From contig NZ_JACYXK010000023.1 of the NCBI RefSeq assembly GCF_014842975.1, forward strand, positions 124,001-188,000: a stretch of 64,000 nt of DNA, in the 5' to 3' direction. Origin of the DNA: Rhodanobacter sp. DHB23. GTDB taxonomy: Bacteria; Pseudomonadota; Gammaproteobacteria; Xanthomonadales; Rhodanobacteraceae. Position numbers and translations under genes: made by a program. Below are positions 8,414 through 17,266 of this stretch, piece after piece. The notes under the pieces are model-generated. The model did no database searches. It was not told the DNA's origin and worked only from the letters and a program-made list of their open reading frames with translations. The first letter of the stretch is position 1; each line of letters begins with the position of its first letter.

Positions 8414-9760
8414 ATGGGCAAGTGGATGCAAACGGCTACGGCCAAGGTGCTGGGCATCGGCGTGCTGGCGCTGCTGATGACGCTGCCGCTGATGCAGGTG
8501 AGCGGCCTGGTCGCCGAGCGGCAGGCCTTGCGCACGGAGGCGGTCAACCAGATCGCGCAGGGCTGGGGCGGCAACCAGGTGCTGGGTGGGCCGATGCTGG
8601 TGGTGCCCACGCGCCGGCTGGTGACGCCGGACGGGCAGCCGCCGCAATGGCGCGCAGGCAGCGAAACGGTATTGGCCGACACGCTGCATGTCGACGTGGC
8701 GCTGGCTACCTCCACGCGCCAATACGGCATCTACGCCGCATCCGTGTTCGTGGCCACGGCGAAACTGCAGGCCGCGTTCCGTGCCGAGGATCTTGCGCAG
8801 TTCCGTGCGGGCAGCGATGCCGCATGGCAAGGCGGCAAGGCCGAATTGCGCCTGCCCGTGGCCGACCTGCGCGGCCTGCAGCAGGTGGACGAGCTGAGCA
8901 TCAACGGCAAGCCGGTGCGCTTCGAGTCATCCGCCGAACGCTTCGGCCCGTGGCCGGTCGTGGTGGTGCCGATCGACCTCGATGCGCTGGGCGGCCAGCC
9001 CATCGCTGTGGCGATCACCCTCAAGCTGGCCGGCACCGAGGCCTTGCAACTGCTGCCGTTGGCGCGCAGCACCGACGTCACCATGCGCGCGCCATGGCGC
9101 GACCCCAGCTTTGCCGGTGCGGCGCTGCCGCTGGAACGCAGCATCGGCGCCAACGGCTTCAGCGCGCACTGGCACCTGCTCGACCTCAATCGCAGCTATG
9201 GCCAGCATTGGAACGAGCGCGACGACGGCGTGGTGAATGCCTTGCCGTGCTCCAGCTTCGGCGTGCAGCTGTACCAGCCGGTGGACGTCTACCAGCGCAA
9301 CGTGCGCGCGGGCAAATACGGCCTGCTGTTCATTGCGATGACCTTCGTGGTGTTCTTCCTGTTCGAGGTGCTGAAGCGGCTGCGCGTGCATCCGGTGCAA
9401 TACCTGCTGGTGGGCATGGCGCTGGCCACGTTCTACGTGGTGCTGCTGGCGCTGTCCGAGCAAATCGGTTTCGGCGCGGCCTATGCGATAGCCGCGGCGG
9501 CGGTGGTGGTGATCGTGGGCGGCTATGCGGTCGCCGTGCTGCGCGCGCGCAACGCCGGCTGCCTGCTGGGCGGCGTGCTGGCGCTGATCTACGCGATGCT
9601 CTACGGCCTGATCGCAGCCGAGCAATACGCCCTGCTGGTCGGTGCGCTGGTGTTGCTCGCCACGGTGGCGTTGCTGATGTACCTCACTCGCCGCATCGAC
9701 TGGTACGCATACACGCCGGCCCTGGGCGAAGCCCCTGCCGCTATCATGGGCCGGCCATGA
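8414..9760 (+). CDS. creD: Inner membrane protein CreD
   Basis: 448-aa CreD family protein (E. coli CreD 450 aa). One N-terminal membrane segment (about 10-30), a large periplasmic domain containing GWGGNQVLGGPMLVVP, then five or so C-terminal membrane helices from about residue 300. In other bacteria it belongs to the CreBC regulon and affects envelope integrity and beta-lactam response; creABC are not next to it here. ATG 8414 was preferred over 8381 because AAGGAG lies 7 bases before it. The stop overlaps the tsaB start (ATGA), indicating translational coupling. Confidence 0.9.
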   Translation: MGKWMQTATAKVLGIGVLALLMTLPLMQVSGLVAERQALRTEAVNQIAQGWGGNQVLGGPMLVVPTRRLVTPDGQPPQWRAGSETVLADTLHVDVALATSTRQYGIYAASVFVATAKLQAAFRAEDLAQFRAGSDAAWQGGKAELRLPVADLRGLQQVDELSINGKPVRFESSAERFGPWPVVVVPIDLDALGGQPIAVAITLKLAGTEALQLLPLARSTDVTMRAPWRDPSFAGAALPLERSIGANGFSAHWHLLDLNRSYGQHWNERDDGVVNALPCSSFGVQLYQPVDVYQRNVRAGKYGLLFIAMTFVVFFLFEVLKRLRVHPVQYLLVGMALATFYVVLLALSEQIGFGAAYAIAAAAVVVIVGGYAVAVLRARNAGCLLGGVLALIYAMLYGLIAAEQYALLVGALVLLATVALLMYLTRRIDWYAYTPALGEAPAAIMGRP

Positions 9761-10455
9761 ACCTGCTCGCCATCGAAACCGCCACCGAAGCCTGCTCCGT
9801 CGCCCTGATCCACGGCGACGAAGTGATCGCCCGCAGCGAACTCGCACCGCGCCGCCACGCCGAACGCGTGCTGCCGATGGCCGACGAGCTGCTGGCCGAG
9901 GCGGGCCTGGGGCGCCACGCTCTGGACGTGATCGCGGTCGGCCGCGGTCCCGGCGCTTTCACCGGCGTGCGCCTCGCGGTGTCGCTGGCGCAGGGCATGG
10001 CGCTGGCGCTGGACCTGCCCGTGGTCACCGTCTCCTCGCTTGCCGCGCTGGCGCTGGAGGCGCCGGACGATGGCGAAGCCGACAGCGCCATCCTTGCCGT
10101 GATCGACGCCCGCATGGGCGAGATCTATGCCGCCAGCTACCGCCGCGACGGCGAAGGCGGCCTCATTGCGCTGGACAGCGAACGGGTCTGCACCGCCGAA
10201 TCCCTGCTGCTGCCCGAAGCCGGCTCCTGGCAAGTGGTGGGCAGCGGCTGGGCCACCTACGAAGCCGTGTTGGGCGAACGACTGGGCCGTGCGCCTGGCT
10301 TCGCTGACGGGGCACGTTACCCGCAGGCCGTGCACGTGGCCGAGCTCGCCGCCCGCGAATTCAGGGCAGGGCATGCGCTTCCACCCGAGCAGGCGTTGCC
10401 GGTGTACCTGCGAGACAAGGTGGCGTTGACGCTGGTGGAGCAGGGCAAGGCGTAA
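9757..10455 (+). CDS. tsaB: tRNA threonylcarbamoyladenosine biosynthesis protein TsaB
   Basis: 232-aa TsaB, the ASKHA-fold partner of TsaD in making t6A37 of ANN-decoding tRNAs. The N-terminus LAIETATEACSVAL, the RRHAERVLPM segment and GPGAFTGVRLAVSLAQGMA are diagnostic, and the protein ends in the conserved ALPVYLRDKVA. ATG 9757 overlaps the creD stop by 4 bases. The usual neighbour rimI is absent. A diverged second copy of the last 20 or so codons lies at 13319-13399, beyond the next three genes. Confidence 0.93.
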   Translation: MNLLAIETATEACSVALIHGDEVIARSELAPRRHAERVLPMADELLAEAGLGRHALDVIAVGRGPGAFTGVRLAVSLAQGMALALDLPVVTVSSLAALALEAPDDGEADSAILAVIDARMGEIYAASYRRDGEGGLIALDSERVCTAESLLLPEAGSWQVVGSGWATYEAVLGERLGRAPGFADGARYPQAVHVAELAAREFRAGHALPPEQALPVYLRDKVALTLVEQGKA

Positions 10456-10505
10456 ATCGCGGGCCGGCAGCGCCACGTGCACCGCGCGCCTACGGATGGA
10501 CGATT

Positions 10506-10541
10506 CACGACGCGTCCCGGCATCAGCAGGGACGCGTCGTG
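10506..10541. terminator. Bidirectional hairpin between convergent genes
   Basis: Perfect 13-bp stem (10506-10518 with 10529-10541, arm CACGACGCGTCCC) and 10-base loop, placed between the convergent tsaB and isochorismatase-like genes. GC-rich stem without a clear T run on either side; probably a factor-assisted or weak intrinsic terminator. Confidence 0.6.
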
Positions 10542-10549
10542 TGCTGCAT

Positions 10550-11191
10550 TTACTCGGTGCGGTCGTACGAGAACTGGATGCCCGCGGTACCGCCGGTCTC
10601 GATGAAGAGGTTGATGAAGGCTGGCACCGTCTCCTGGCGTTGCCAGTCGCGTTGCAGTTCGCAGAACAGCTGCGCCACGCTGATCATCTTGCCACCGGCC
10701 TGCTCAATGCGCCGCAACGCCATTTCGTGCGCGGTGACCGAGGTGCCGCCGACGGCATCGGCGACGACGTAGACCTCGTAGCCGGCCTTCAGCGCGTCGA
10801 GCGCGGGGAAGGTGAGGCAGGCCTCGGTCCACAGTGCCGTCATGATCAGTTTCTTGCGGCCGGTGGCTTCTACCGCCTTGCGGAATTCGACGTCCTCCCA
10901 CGAGTTGATCGAGGTGCGGTCGTAGGTGGGGACTTTGTCCAGCACCTTGCGCAACTGCGGGATCGGCGGCTTGTTCAATCCGGTCTTGACGTTGACCGTG
11001 GAATGCACGATCGGCAGGCCGTAGACCACGGCTGCCTTGGCCGTGCCGACGATGTTGTTGACCAGCAGTTGCCGGTCCATCGAGGCGATCGAGTTCACCT
11101 GCACCGGCTGGTAGTCGATGACGATCAGGGCCGAGTTCTGCGGGGTCAGCAGTTCGTCCTTCAGGGGATCACGGATGGGTTCGCTTGCCAT
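10550..11191 (-). CDS. Isochorismatase-family cysteine hydrolase (YcaC-like)
   Basis: 213-aa cysteine hydrolase. The family triad is visible as Asp26 in VIDYQ, a central Lys (about 86) and Cys125 in ALWTEACLTFPA. It lacks recognisable substrate determinants; relatives hydrolyse amides or N-carbamoyl compounds, or are of unknown substrate (YcaC). ATG at 11191 was chosen over a 13-residue longer frame because GGAG lies 7 bases upstream. It follows the pirin gene on the same strand after a 147-bp gap and is likely in the same LysR-controlled group. Confidence 0.85.
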   Translation of the reverse strand: MASEPIRDPLKDELLTPQNSALIVIDYQPVQVNSIASMDRQLLVNNIVGTAKAAVVYGLPIVHSTVNVKTGLNKPPIPQLRKVLDKVPTYDRTSINSWEDVEFRKAVEATGRKKLIMTALWTEACLTFPALDALKAGYEVYVVADAVGGTSVTAHEMALRRIEQAGGKMISVAQLFCELQRDWQRQETVPAFINLFIETGGTAGIQFSYDRTE

Positions 11192-11338
11192 GGAAGTACT
11201 CCGTTGCGTGGATGTGCCGGAACGCGGCACGCGTGTCGAAGATAGAGCGGTGGTGTGTCAGGTACGGGGCGGTCTGCCCGTGGTTCTTCCGTGATGTAGG
11301 AAGGAAGGCGCCGGCACGGATCCGGGTCGGCGCTGGGT

Positions 11339-12202
11339 TTACTGCATGCGGCCGAAGCGGCCGCTGTTGAAGTCGGTCACGGCCTGGCCGATTTCCTCGT
11401 GCGTGTTCATCACGAACGGGCCGTAGCCGACGATGGGCTCGTCGATCGGCTCGCCGTCGAGCAGCAGCAGGGTGGCGTCGCCGTTGGCTTCGAGCGCGAT
11501 CTCGCTGCCGTCGCGTTCCAGCACCGCCATCTGCGCCTCGCGCACCACCTCGCTGCCGTTCACCAGCACGGTGCCCTTCAGCACCACCAGAGCGAGCGTG
11601 CGGCCGGCGGGGAGACTGAAGGCCGCCGTCTTGCCTGCCTTGAGGCGGATGTCCCACACGTCCATCGGGGTGAAGGTGCGGGCCGGGCCGCGATGGCCGG
11701 CGTATTCGCCGGCGATCACGCGCAGCTGGCCGGCGCCGTCGGGCAGCGCCACCGACGGGATGTCGGCGTCGAGCAGGGTCTGGTAGCCCGGTGCGGCCAG
11801 CTTGTCCTTGGCCGGCAGGTTCACCCAGAGCTGCACCATTTCCAGCGTGCCGCCGTTGCGGGTGAATTCGCCCGAGTGGAATTCCTCGTGCAGGATGCCG
11901 GAGGCGGCGGTCATCCACTGCACGTCGCCCGGGCCGATCTTGCCGCCGGCGCCGGTGGAATCGCGGTGTTCCACCTCGCCCTCGTAGACGATGGTGACGG
12001 TCTCGAAACCGCGGTGCGGGTGCTGGCCCACGCCGCGCGGACGCGCGGCGGCGTCGAAGCGGTGGGGACCGGCGTAGTCGAACAGCAGGAACGGGCTCAG
12101 CTCGCGGCCGTGGCTGTCGTAGGAAAACAGCGAGCGCACCGGGAAACCGTCGCCGACCCAGTGCGGGCGGGGGGCGCTGTAGACGCCGAGGATCTTTTTC
12201 AT
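11339..12202 (-). CDS. Pirin family bicupin protein
   Basis: 287-aa bicupin. The metal site of pirins is intact: His61 and His63 in GQHPHRGFETVT, His105 and Glu107 in GILHEEFHS. Pirins bind iron; some act as quercetin 2,3-dioxygenase, others as redox-sensitive regulators, and the sequence does not decide between them. Divergent from the LysR gene with 138 bp between the starts, a typical regulator/target arrangement. Confidence 0.9.
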   Translation of the reverse strand: MKKILGVYSAPRPHWVGDGFPVRSLFSYDSHGRELSPFLLFDYAGPHRFDAAARPRGVGQHPHRGFETVTIVYEGEVEHRDSTGAGGKIGPGDVQWMTAASGILHEEFHSGEFTRNGGTLEMVQLWVNLPAKDKLAAPGYQTLLDADIPSVALPDGAGQLRVIAGEYAGHRGPARTFTPMDVWDIRLKAGKTAAFSLPAGRTLALVVLKGTVLVNGSEVVREAQMAVLERDGSEIALEANGDATLLLLDGEPIDEPIVGYGPFVMNTHEEIGQAVTDFNSGRFGRMQ

Positions 12203-12340
12203 GTCGACTCCAAGCGTTGCGCGGGGGCCGCGGGATGCTGTCCGTTGGCGTTGACGGGAATGATCTTCGTGGGACGATGGTGCCGGTAGTCGGCAGGATT
12301 TATCCTCAGAGTCCCATGTGTGGAACGATGAGGGCGCACC

Positions 12341-13246
12341 ATGCGGGATCTGAATGACCTCTACTACTTCGTCCAAGTGGTCGAGCACGGCGGTTTCGCG
12401 CCGGCCGGGCGCGCACTGGGCATGCCCAAGTCCAGGCTCAGCCGCCGCATCGCCCTGCTGGAGGAGCGTCTGGGCGTGCGCTTGATCCAGCGCTCCACGC
12501 GCCATTTCTCGGTGACCGAGATCGGACGGGACTTCCATGCCCATTGCAAGGCCATGCTGGTGGAAGCCGATGCCGCGGAGGAGGCCATCGAGGTCACCCG
12601 CGCAGAGCCTCGCGGCATCGTGCGCATGACCTGTCCGATGGCTTTGCTCGACGCGCTGGTCGGCCGGATGTTGGCCGACTTCATGGTCGAGCATCCGCAG
12701 GTGCAGGTGCACCTGGAAGAGACCAACCGCCGCGTCGACGTGGTGGGCGAGGGCGTCGACGTGGCGCTGCGCGTGCGCCCGCCGCCGCTGGAGGACAGCG
12801 AACTGGTGATGCGCGTGCTGGCCGAGCGCAGCCAGTGCCTGGTCGCGAGCCCCGCGCTGGTGGCGCGGCATGGGGCGGTGCAGGGACCGGCGGACCTGTC
12901 GCGCTTTCCCAGCCTGGGCCTCGGCGCGCCGCATGGGGAGCACGTGTGGCGCCTGTTCGGCCCCGACGGTGCCGAGGCCGCGATCCACCATCGTCCGCGC
13001 TTCATCACCCGCGACATGCCGGCATTGTGCGATGCGGCGATGGCCGGCGTGGGCGTGGTGCAGTTGCCGACCATGATGATCGGCGCGCAACTGGCCAGCG
13101 GCGTGCTGCAGCGGGTGATTCCCGCCTGGCGGCCGCGGCGCGAAATCGTGCATGCGGTGTTTGCCTCGCGCCGCGGATTGCTGCCTTCGGTGCGGGCGCT
13201 GATCGATTTCCTGGGCGCGCGCTTCGCGGCAGGCTCGGATGACTGA
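12341..13246 (+). CDS. LysR-type transcriptional regulator (pirin/hydrolase neighbour)
   Basis: 301-aa LysR regulator: N-terminal winged HTH (DLNDLYYFVQVVEHGGFAPAGRALGMPKSRLSRRI) and a substrate-binding effector domain from about residue 90. Sequence is of the CrgA/AaeR-like group that often controls adjacent pirin and oxidoreductase genes. Transcribed away from pirin, whose promoter shares the 12203-12340 gap. Effector unknown. A stretch of diverged tsaB-like sequence follows the gene. Confidence 0.88.
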   Translation: MRDLNDLYYFVQVVEHGGFAPAGRALGMPKSRLSRRIALLEERLGVRLIQRSTRHFSVTEIGRDFHAHCKAMLVEADAAEEAIEVTRAEPRGIVRMTCPMALLDALVGRMLADFMVEHPQVQVHLEETNRRVDVVGEGVDVALRVRPPPLEDSELVMRVLAERSQCLVASPALVARHGAVQGPADLSRFPSLGLGAPHGEHVWRLFGPDGAEAAIHHRPRFITRDMPALCDAAMAGVGVVQLPTMMIGAQLASGVLQRVIPAWRPRREIVHAVFASRRGLLPSVRALIDFLGARFAAGSDD

Positions 13247-13318
13247 CTTGCGCGCCGCTTCCCGGGGCGCGAATCCGCGTTGTCCGCGTGCGTGGTCAGG
13301 ACCTGGGAGCCGCCCAGT

Positions 13319-13399
13319 CGTGCGCGGGAGGCGGAATGCGCCTTGCCGATCTATCTGCGCGACAAGGTGGCATCGGCGTTGGCGGAGCAGGAGAAAGCC
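13319..13399 (+). pseudogene. Remnant of a second tsaB 3' end
   Basis: Read in one frame, 13340-13399 gives a peptide starting ALPIYLRDKVA, with 15 of 20 residues identical to the end of the intact TsaB (10396-10452), and the frame carries a RARE-like stretch before it. The original stop codon has become Trp and the frame runs on to 13459. No start codon or upstream tsaB homology remains. The rest of the 13247-13534 gap holds nothing else. Confidence 0.65.
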
Positions 13400-13534
13400 T
13401 GGCCCGCATGTATCCGTGAAGCCGGCGATTACGTTGCAATGAATCCACATGGACGGTGATCGCGCCCCTGCCATAGAGTGGTGCAGGGGAAGCGGGTGGC
13501 CGCTTCACGGCTGCCAGTCGAGCAGGGGACAAGC

Positions 13535-14569
13535 ATGTATCTACGCATTGCCGCAGCGGCGATCTTTTCCGTGGGCGTGGCCTACGCGGGCCAATGCCTG
13601 GGACAGGAAACCGCCAAGCCGCTGATCACCAGTCCCGTGTACACGAAGCCGCAGCAGCTCGTGGACATGGATCACGGGCGGAGGATGAACATCTATTGCC
13701 TGGGCTCCGGTTCGCCGGCCGTCATTCTGGATGCAGGCATGGGCGATTCCACCATCTCGTGGGCACTGGTGCAGCCGGCCATCGCCGCCAGGACGAAGGT
13801 CTGTTCCTACGATCGCGCCGGCCTGGGCTTCAGCGACGGCTCAAGCCGCCCGAGCACCGCGGCCAACATCGCCGAGGATCTGCACGCCTTGCTCAAGGCG
13901 GCGCATGTCGCCCCGCCTTATGTTCTCGTCGGCCACTCGGCGGCAGGCATGTACATCCGCGTGTATGCCGACCGCTATCCCGACGAGGTGGTCGGCATGG
14001 TTTCGGTCGAAGGCTCGCACGAGGACCAATGGGTGCGCGGCTGGGCCATCGGCGCACCGGGCCAGCAAGCCAAATGGGATGCCTTCCTGAAGGACTACGG
14101 CAGTTGCGTGGACGAGGCGAAGCGCGGCCTCGTCCCCGAGACACCGGCCTACAAGAAATGCGTCGGCGATCCCGACCCGCGCTTCAGTCCGGCCATCAAT
14201 GCGGCGCAGGCGCGCTACGCCGCGACCGCACGCTGGCAGGCCGCGGCGGCCTCCGAGCGCCAGTCCGTGGCCTACGCGAGCGCCGACCAGGCGCGCGCCA
14301 CGCGCAGGCATTACGGCGACATGCCGATCATCGTGCTGACCCATTCGCCCTATCCGAAGGCGAAGGACGAGACCCAGGACGAGCGGAACCAGCGCACGCT
14401 GCTGTGGGAGTCGCTGCATCTGGAGGTGGCCGCGATGTCCACGCGTGGCGTGAACGAGATCGTGCCGGATTCGGGCCATTACATCCAGTACGAGCACCCG
14501 CAAGTCGTGATCGATGCGATCGAGCAGGCGTTGTCGGTTGCGCAGGAGGATATGCGTAGGGCCAAATGA
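13535..14569 (+). CDS. Exported alpha/beta hydrolase
   Basis: 344-aa protein with an N-terminal signal peptide (about residues 1-22) and an alpha/beta-hydrolase domain. The nucleophile elbow is GHSAAG with Ser135, the oxyanion/strand region DAGMGDSTISW, and His315 in DSGHYIQYEHP is the likely catalytic histidine. It is larger than small cytosolic esterases and likely periplasmic; substrate unknown. ATG 13535, preceded by AGGGGA, gives the signal peptide and was preferred to the earlier ATG-like frame start at 13478. Confidence 0.82.
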   Translation: MYLRIAAAAIFSVGVAYAGQCLGQETAKPLITSPVYTKPQQLVDMDHGRRMNIYCLGSGSPAVILDAGMGDSTISWALVQPAIAARTKVCSYDRAGLGFSDGSSRPSTAANIAEDLHALLKAAHVAPPYVLVGHSAAGMYIRVYADRYPDEVVGMVSVEGSHEDQWVRGWAIGAPGQQAKWDAFLKDYGSCVDEAKRGLVPETPAYKKCVGDPDPRFSPAINAAQARYAATARWQAAAASERQSVAYASADQARATRRHYGDMPIIVLTHSPYPKAKDETQDERNQRTLLWESLHLEVAAMSTRGVNEIVPDSGHYIQYEHPQVVIDAIEQALSVAQEDMRRAK

Positions 14570-14700
14570 CCCGGGACCACAGCCGCCGAGTCATCGGTCA
14601 CGGGCGAAAACGGTGGTTTTGCAGCCAGAGGATCCTGGTCGATGCTGCTCTGGCGCGGATGCTGCTTTGATTTCCATCTTCGATCTTTGGAGCGGCGTGC

Positions 14701-15105
14701 ATGCGTGCGAGTCCACACCTGACGTTCGATGGTCAATGCCGGGCGGCGTTTCCTGCCTACCAGCGCATCCTTGGCGGCGAGATCACGACCATGCTCACCT
14801 ACGGCGAGTCGGCACTGTCTTCGCAGGTCGATGCGCAATGGCATGGCCGGATCGTCCACGCAACGCTCGTCGTGGACGACATCGAACTGACCGGCGTCGA
14901 CATGCTTCCGCCAAATTACGTCAGGCCCCAAGGCTTTTTTGTCACCTTGACGTTTGATGCGCTGGACAAGGCACGGGTCGTATTCAAGGCGCTTTCGGAA
15001 CAGGGCGAGGTGCATCTGCCTTTTGGCGGGACGTTCTGGTCGCCCGGTTTCGGCGTGGTGACGGATCGCTTCGGGACGCCCTGGGAAATCAACACGGCAA
15101 GCTGA
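14701..15105 (+). CDS. VOC superfamily protein (PhnB-like)
   Basis: 134-aa protein of the vicinal oxygen chelate fold, close to PhnB / 3-demethylubiquinone-methyltransferase-like annotations (FDGQCRAAFPAYQRILGGEI at the start, FGTPWEINT at the end). These proteins often form dimers and their substrates are mostly unknown. GGAG lies 8 bases before the ATG. It converges on the yeiH-like gene with only 2 bases between the stops. Confidence 0.8.
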   Translation: MRASPHLTFDGQCRAAFPAYQRILGGEITTMLTYGESALSSQVDAQWHGRIVHATLVVDDIELTGVDMLPPNYVRPQGFFVTLTFDALDKARVVFKALSEQGEVHLPFGGTFWSPGFGVVTDRFGTPWEINTAS

Positions 15106-15107
15106 AG

Positions 15108-16133
15108 TCAAAGCTGCCCGATCACCAGCTGCACCGCCAGGCTGCTGACCGACACCGCCGCCCACACGCCCAGCCCCAGCAGGATCGGACGCGGGCCGCT
15201 GGCGATCATCTTGCGCAGGTTGGCGGACAGGCCGATCGCGGTGAGCGCGACGATGATCAGGAACTCGGCGGCGGCGTGCAGCGCGGGCTGGATGGCGACG
15301 GGGATGAGGCCGGCGGTGCGCAGCGCCGAGGCCACCAGGAACCACAGGATGAACCAAGGGAAGATGCGGCGCAGGCTGAAGTCGGTGGCGCCCTTCTTCT
15401 TCTCGCGCGCGGCCACCGCGAAGGCCAGGATCAGGCAGATCGGGATGATCAGCGTGGCGCGGGTGAGCTTGACGATGGTGGCGTAGTCGCCCGCCGCGTG
15501 GCTGAAGCTGTAGCCGGCGGCCACCACCGACGAGGTGTCGTTGATCGCGGTGCCTGCCCACAGGCCGAAGCCGAGGTCGCTGAGGTGCAGCAGGTGGCCG
15601 AGCAGCGGGAACAGCAGCACGGCGACCACGTTGAACAGGAAGATGGTGGAGATCGCGAACGCGGTGTCGTGCTCGTCGGGCTTGATGATCGGCGTCACCG
15701 CGGCGATCGCCGAGCCGCCGCAGATCGCGGTACCCACGCCGATCAGGATCTTCAGCTTGTCGTGCACGCCCAGCCAGCGGCCCAACGCCCACGCGCTGAG
15801 GAAGGCCACGGTCAGCGTCACCAGGGTCACCGACAGCGATTCCAGCCCGGTCTTCGCCACCTGGGTGAGGCTGAGGCCGAAGCCCAGCGCGATGATCGAC
15901 CACTGCAGCACTTGCTTGCCGGCGAAGGCGATGCCGGGCGTGAAGCGCGCATCCGGCGAGACGGTGTTGCGCACCGCGATGCCGAGCAGGATGCCGATCA
16001 CCGGCCCGCCGATCAGCGGCAGCAGCCGGCCCAGCCACCATGCGGCGAGCGCGAGCACGATGGCCAGCAGCAGGCCGGGCGCGCGGTTGCGCAGGGTGGG
16101 GCGGGCAAGGGCGGCGGCGAGCGGGGCGTTCAT
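15108..16133 (-). CDS. YeiH/UPF0324 family putative sulfate/anion exporter
   Basis: 341-aa integral membrane protein with about ten hydrophobic helices and the family hallmark segments GKQVLQWSIIALGFGLSL, GTAICGGSAIAA and AGTAINDTSSVVAAG. Family members are proposed to export sulfite/sulfate or related anions; experimental support is thin. ATG 16133 chosen since the longer frame upstream runs into a repeat. Divergent from a YeiE-like LysR gene, the same pairing as yeiE-yeiH in enterobacteria. Confidence 0.88.
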   Translation of the reverse strand: MNAPLAAALARPTLRNRAPGLLLAIVLALAAWWLGRLLPLIGGPVIGILLGIAVRNTVSPDARFTPGIAFAGKQVLQWSIIALGFGLSLTQVAKTGLESLSVTLVTLTVAFLSAWALGRWLGVHDKLKILIGVGTAICGGSAIAAVTPIIKPDEHDTAFAISTIFLFNVVAVLLFPLLGHLLHLSDLGFGLWAGTAINDTSSVVAAGYSFSHAAGDYATIVKLTRATLIIPICLILAFAVAAREKKKGATDFSLRRIFPWFILWFLVASALRTAGLIPVAIQPALHAAAEFLIIVALTAIGLSANLRKMIASGPRPILLGLGVWAAVSVSSLAVQLVIGQL

Positions 16134-16171
16134 GGTGCGGGCCTTGGGAAGATCTGAAAGTTCCACCTCGA

Positions 16172-16251
16172 CGTCATTCCCGCGTAAGCGTGAATCCACT
16201 TCGCTTTGCCTCACAAGAGCAAGATGGATTCCCGCTTGCGCTGGAATGACG
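16172..16251. repeat. Paired TCATTCCCGC repeat (BIME-like)
   Basis: Two inverted copies of the widespread CGTCATTCCCGCG..GCGTGAATCCA element between the divergent exporter and LysR genes; outer ends CGTCATTCC (16172-16180) and GGAATGACG (16243-16251) are exact inverted copies. A relative with ATGCCC in place of ATTCCC lies at 35730-35761. Confidence 0.7.
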
Positions 16252-16346
16252 ACTTCTTCGGGAGGGCTTGGGTGAACCTGACCCTCCCGGGTATTGGTGC
16301 TGCATTGTCCGCCCCTCATGCAATCAGTAAAACTTGGAATATCTGA

Positions 16347-16368
16347 TCATTCGTATAAGATCGAATGA
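16347..16368. promoter_or_regulatory. Inverted repeat overlapping the start of the YeiE-like LysR gene
   Basis: TCATTCG (16347-16353) and CGAATGA (16362-16368) form a perfect 7-bp dyad with an 8-base AT-rich centre TATAAGAT. It fits the T-N11-A type of LysR operator and includes the first ATG (16365) of the regulator gene. A TTGGAA (16334-16339) lies upstream but at poor spacing from TATAAG (16354-16359). Confidence 0.5.
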
Positions 16369-17255
16369 TGAATAACATCAGCCCGCGCCAGCTTGAGGTG
16401 TTCGTGCAGATCGCGCTGCTGGGCAGCGTGCGCGCCGCCGCCGAGCGGCTGTACCTGACCCAGCCGGCCGCCAGCATGGCGCTGGCCGAGCTGGAGCGGC
16501 AGCTCGACGCGCCGCTGTTCGCCCGCGAGCGCGGCCGGCTGCGGCTCAACCCGCGCGGCCGCGAATTGTTGCCGCTGGCGCAGGAACTGCTGGAGCGCCA
16601 CGCCGAGTTCGGCCGCCGCGGTCGCGAGGATGGCGACGTGCTCTCCGGCGAACTGCGCATCGGCGCCAGCAACACGGTGGGCAATTATCGCGTGGGCGAG
16701 CTGCTGGGTGCGTTCGTGCGCGCGCATCCGCAGGTGGCGATCCGCCTGCGCGTGGCGAACACCGACGCGATCGCCGCGGCGATGCTGGAGCACAGCCTCG
16801 ACCTCGGCTGCGTGGAAGGACCGGTGACGCACCCACAGCTGGAAGTGCGGCCGTGGCGCGATGATTCGCTGGTGGTCTGCGCCCCGCCCGATCATCCGCT
16901 GGCGCGCAAGCGCGGCCTCAAGCCTGCCGACTTCGCCGGTGCGCGCTGGGTGATGCGCGAGCCGGGCTCGGCCACCCGCGCCACCAGCGAGCGCGTTCTG
17001 TCGCAATTGCCGCCGGGCGAGACGGTGCTGGAGCTGGACCAGATCGAAGCGATCAAGCAGGCGGTGATCGCCGGCCTGGGCATCGCCTGCCTGCCGCAGG
17101 TGGCGGTGGTCGATGCGCTGGCGACGGGCCGGCTGAAGGCGCTGAAGACGCCGTTCCTGGACTTGAGCCGCAGGCTGTCGATGCTGGTCCACCGGCAAAA
17201 ATACCGTGGTGCGTTGCTGGACGCGTTCATCGCGCAGGTGGGGTTGGGGCGGTGA
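16365..17255 (+). CDS. LysR-type regulator, YeiE-like
   Basis: 296-aa LysR regulator with N-terminal HTH (SPRQLEVFVQIALLGSVRAAAERLYLTQPAASMAL) and effector domain. In enterobacteria YeiE responds to sulfite and sits next to yeiH; the same divergent pairing here supports control of the exporter. Tandem ATGs occur at 16365 and 16368 and no Shine-Dalgarno sequence is visible before either; the start overlaps the putative operator, so the message could be nearly leaderless. Confidence 0.87.
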   Translation: MMNNISPRQLEVFVQIALLGSVRAAAERLYLTQPAASMALAELERQLDAPLFARERGRLRLNPRGRELLPLAQELLERHAEFGRRGREDGDVLSGELRIGASNTVGNYRVGELLGAFVRAHPQVAIRLRVANTDAIAAAMLEHSLDLGCVEGPVTHPQLEVRPWRDDSLVVCAPPDHPLARKRGLKPADFAGARWVMREPGSATRATSERVLSQLPPGETVLELDQIEAIKQAVIAGLGIACLPQVAVVDALATGRLKALKTPFLDLSRRLSMLVHRQKYRGALLDAFIAQVGLGR

Positions 17256-17266
17256 TGCGCGAGGCT

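Noticed and set aside
10496-11245. 249-aa plus-strand frame over the isochorismatase-like gene
   Set aside because: The minus-strand product has catalytic motifs of a known family and a ribosome binding site; the plus frame does not.
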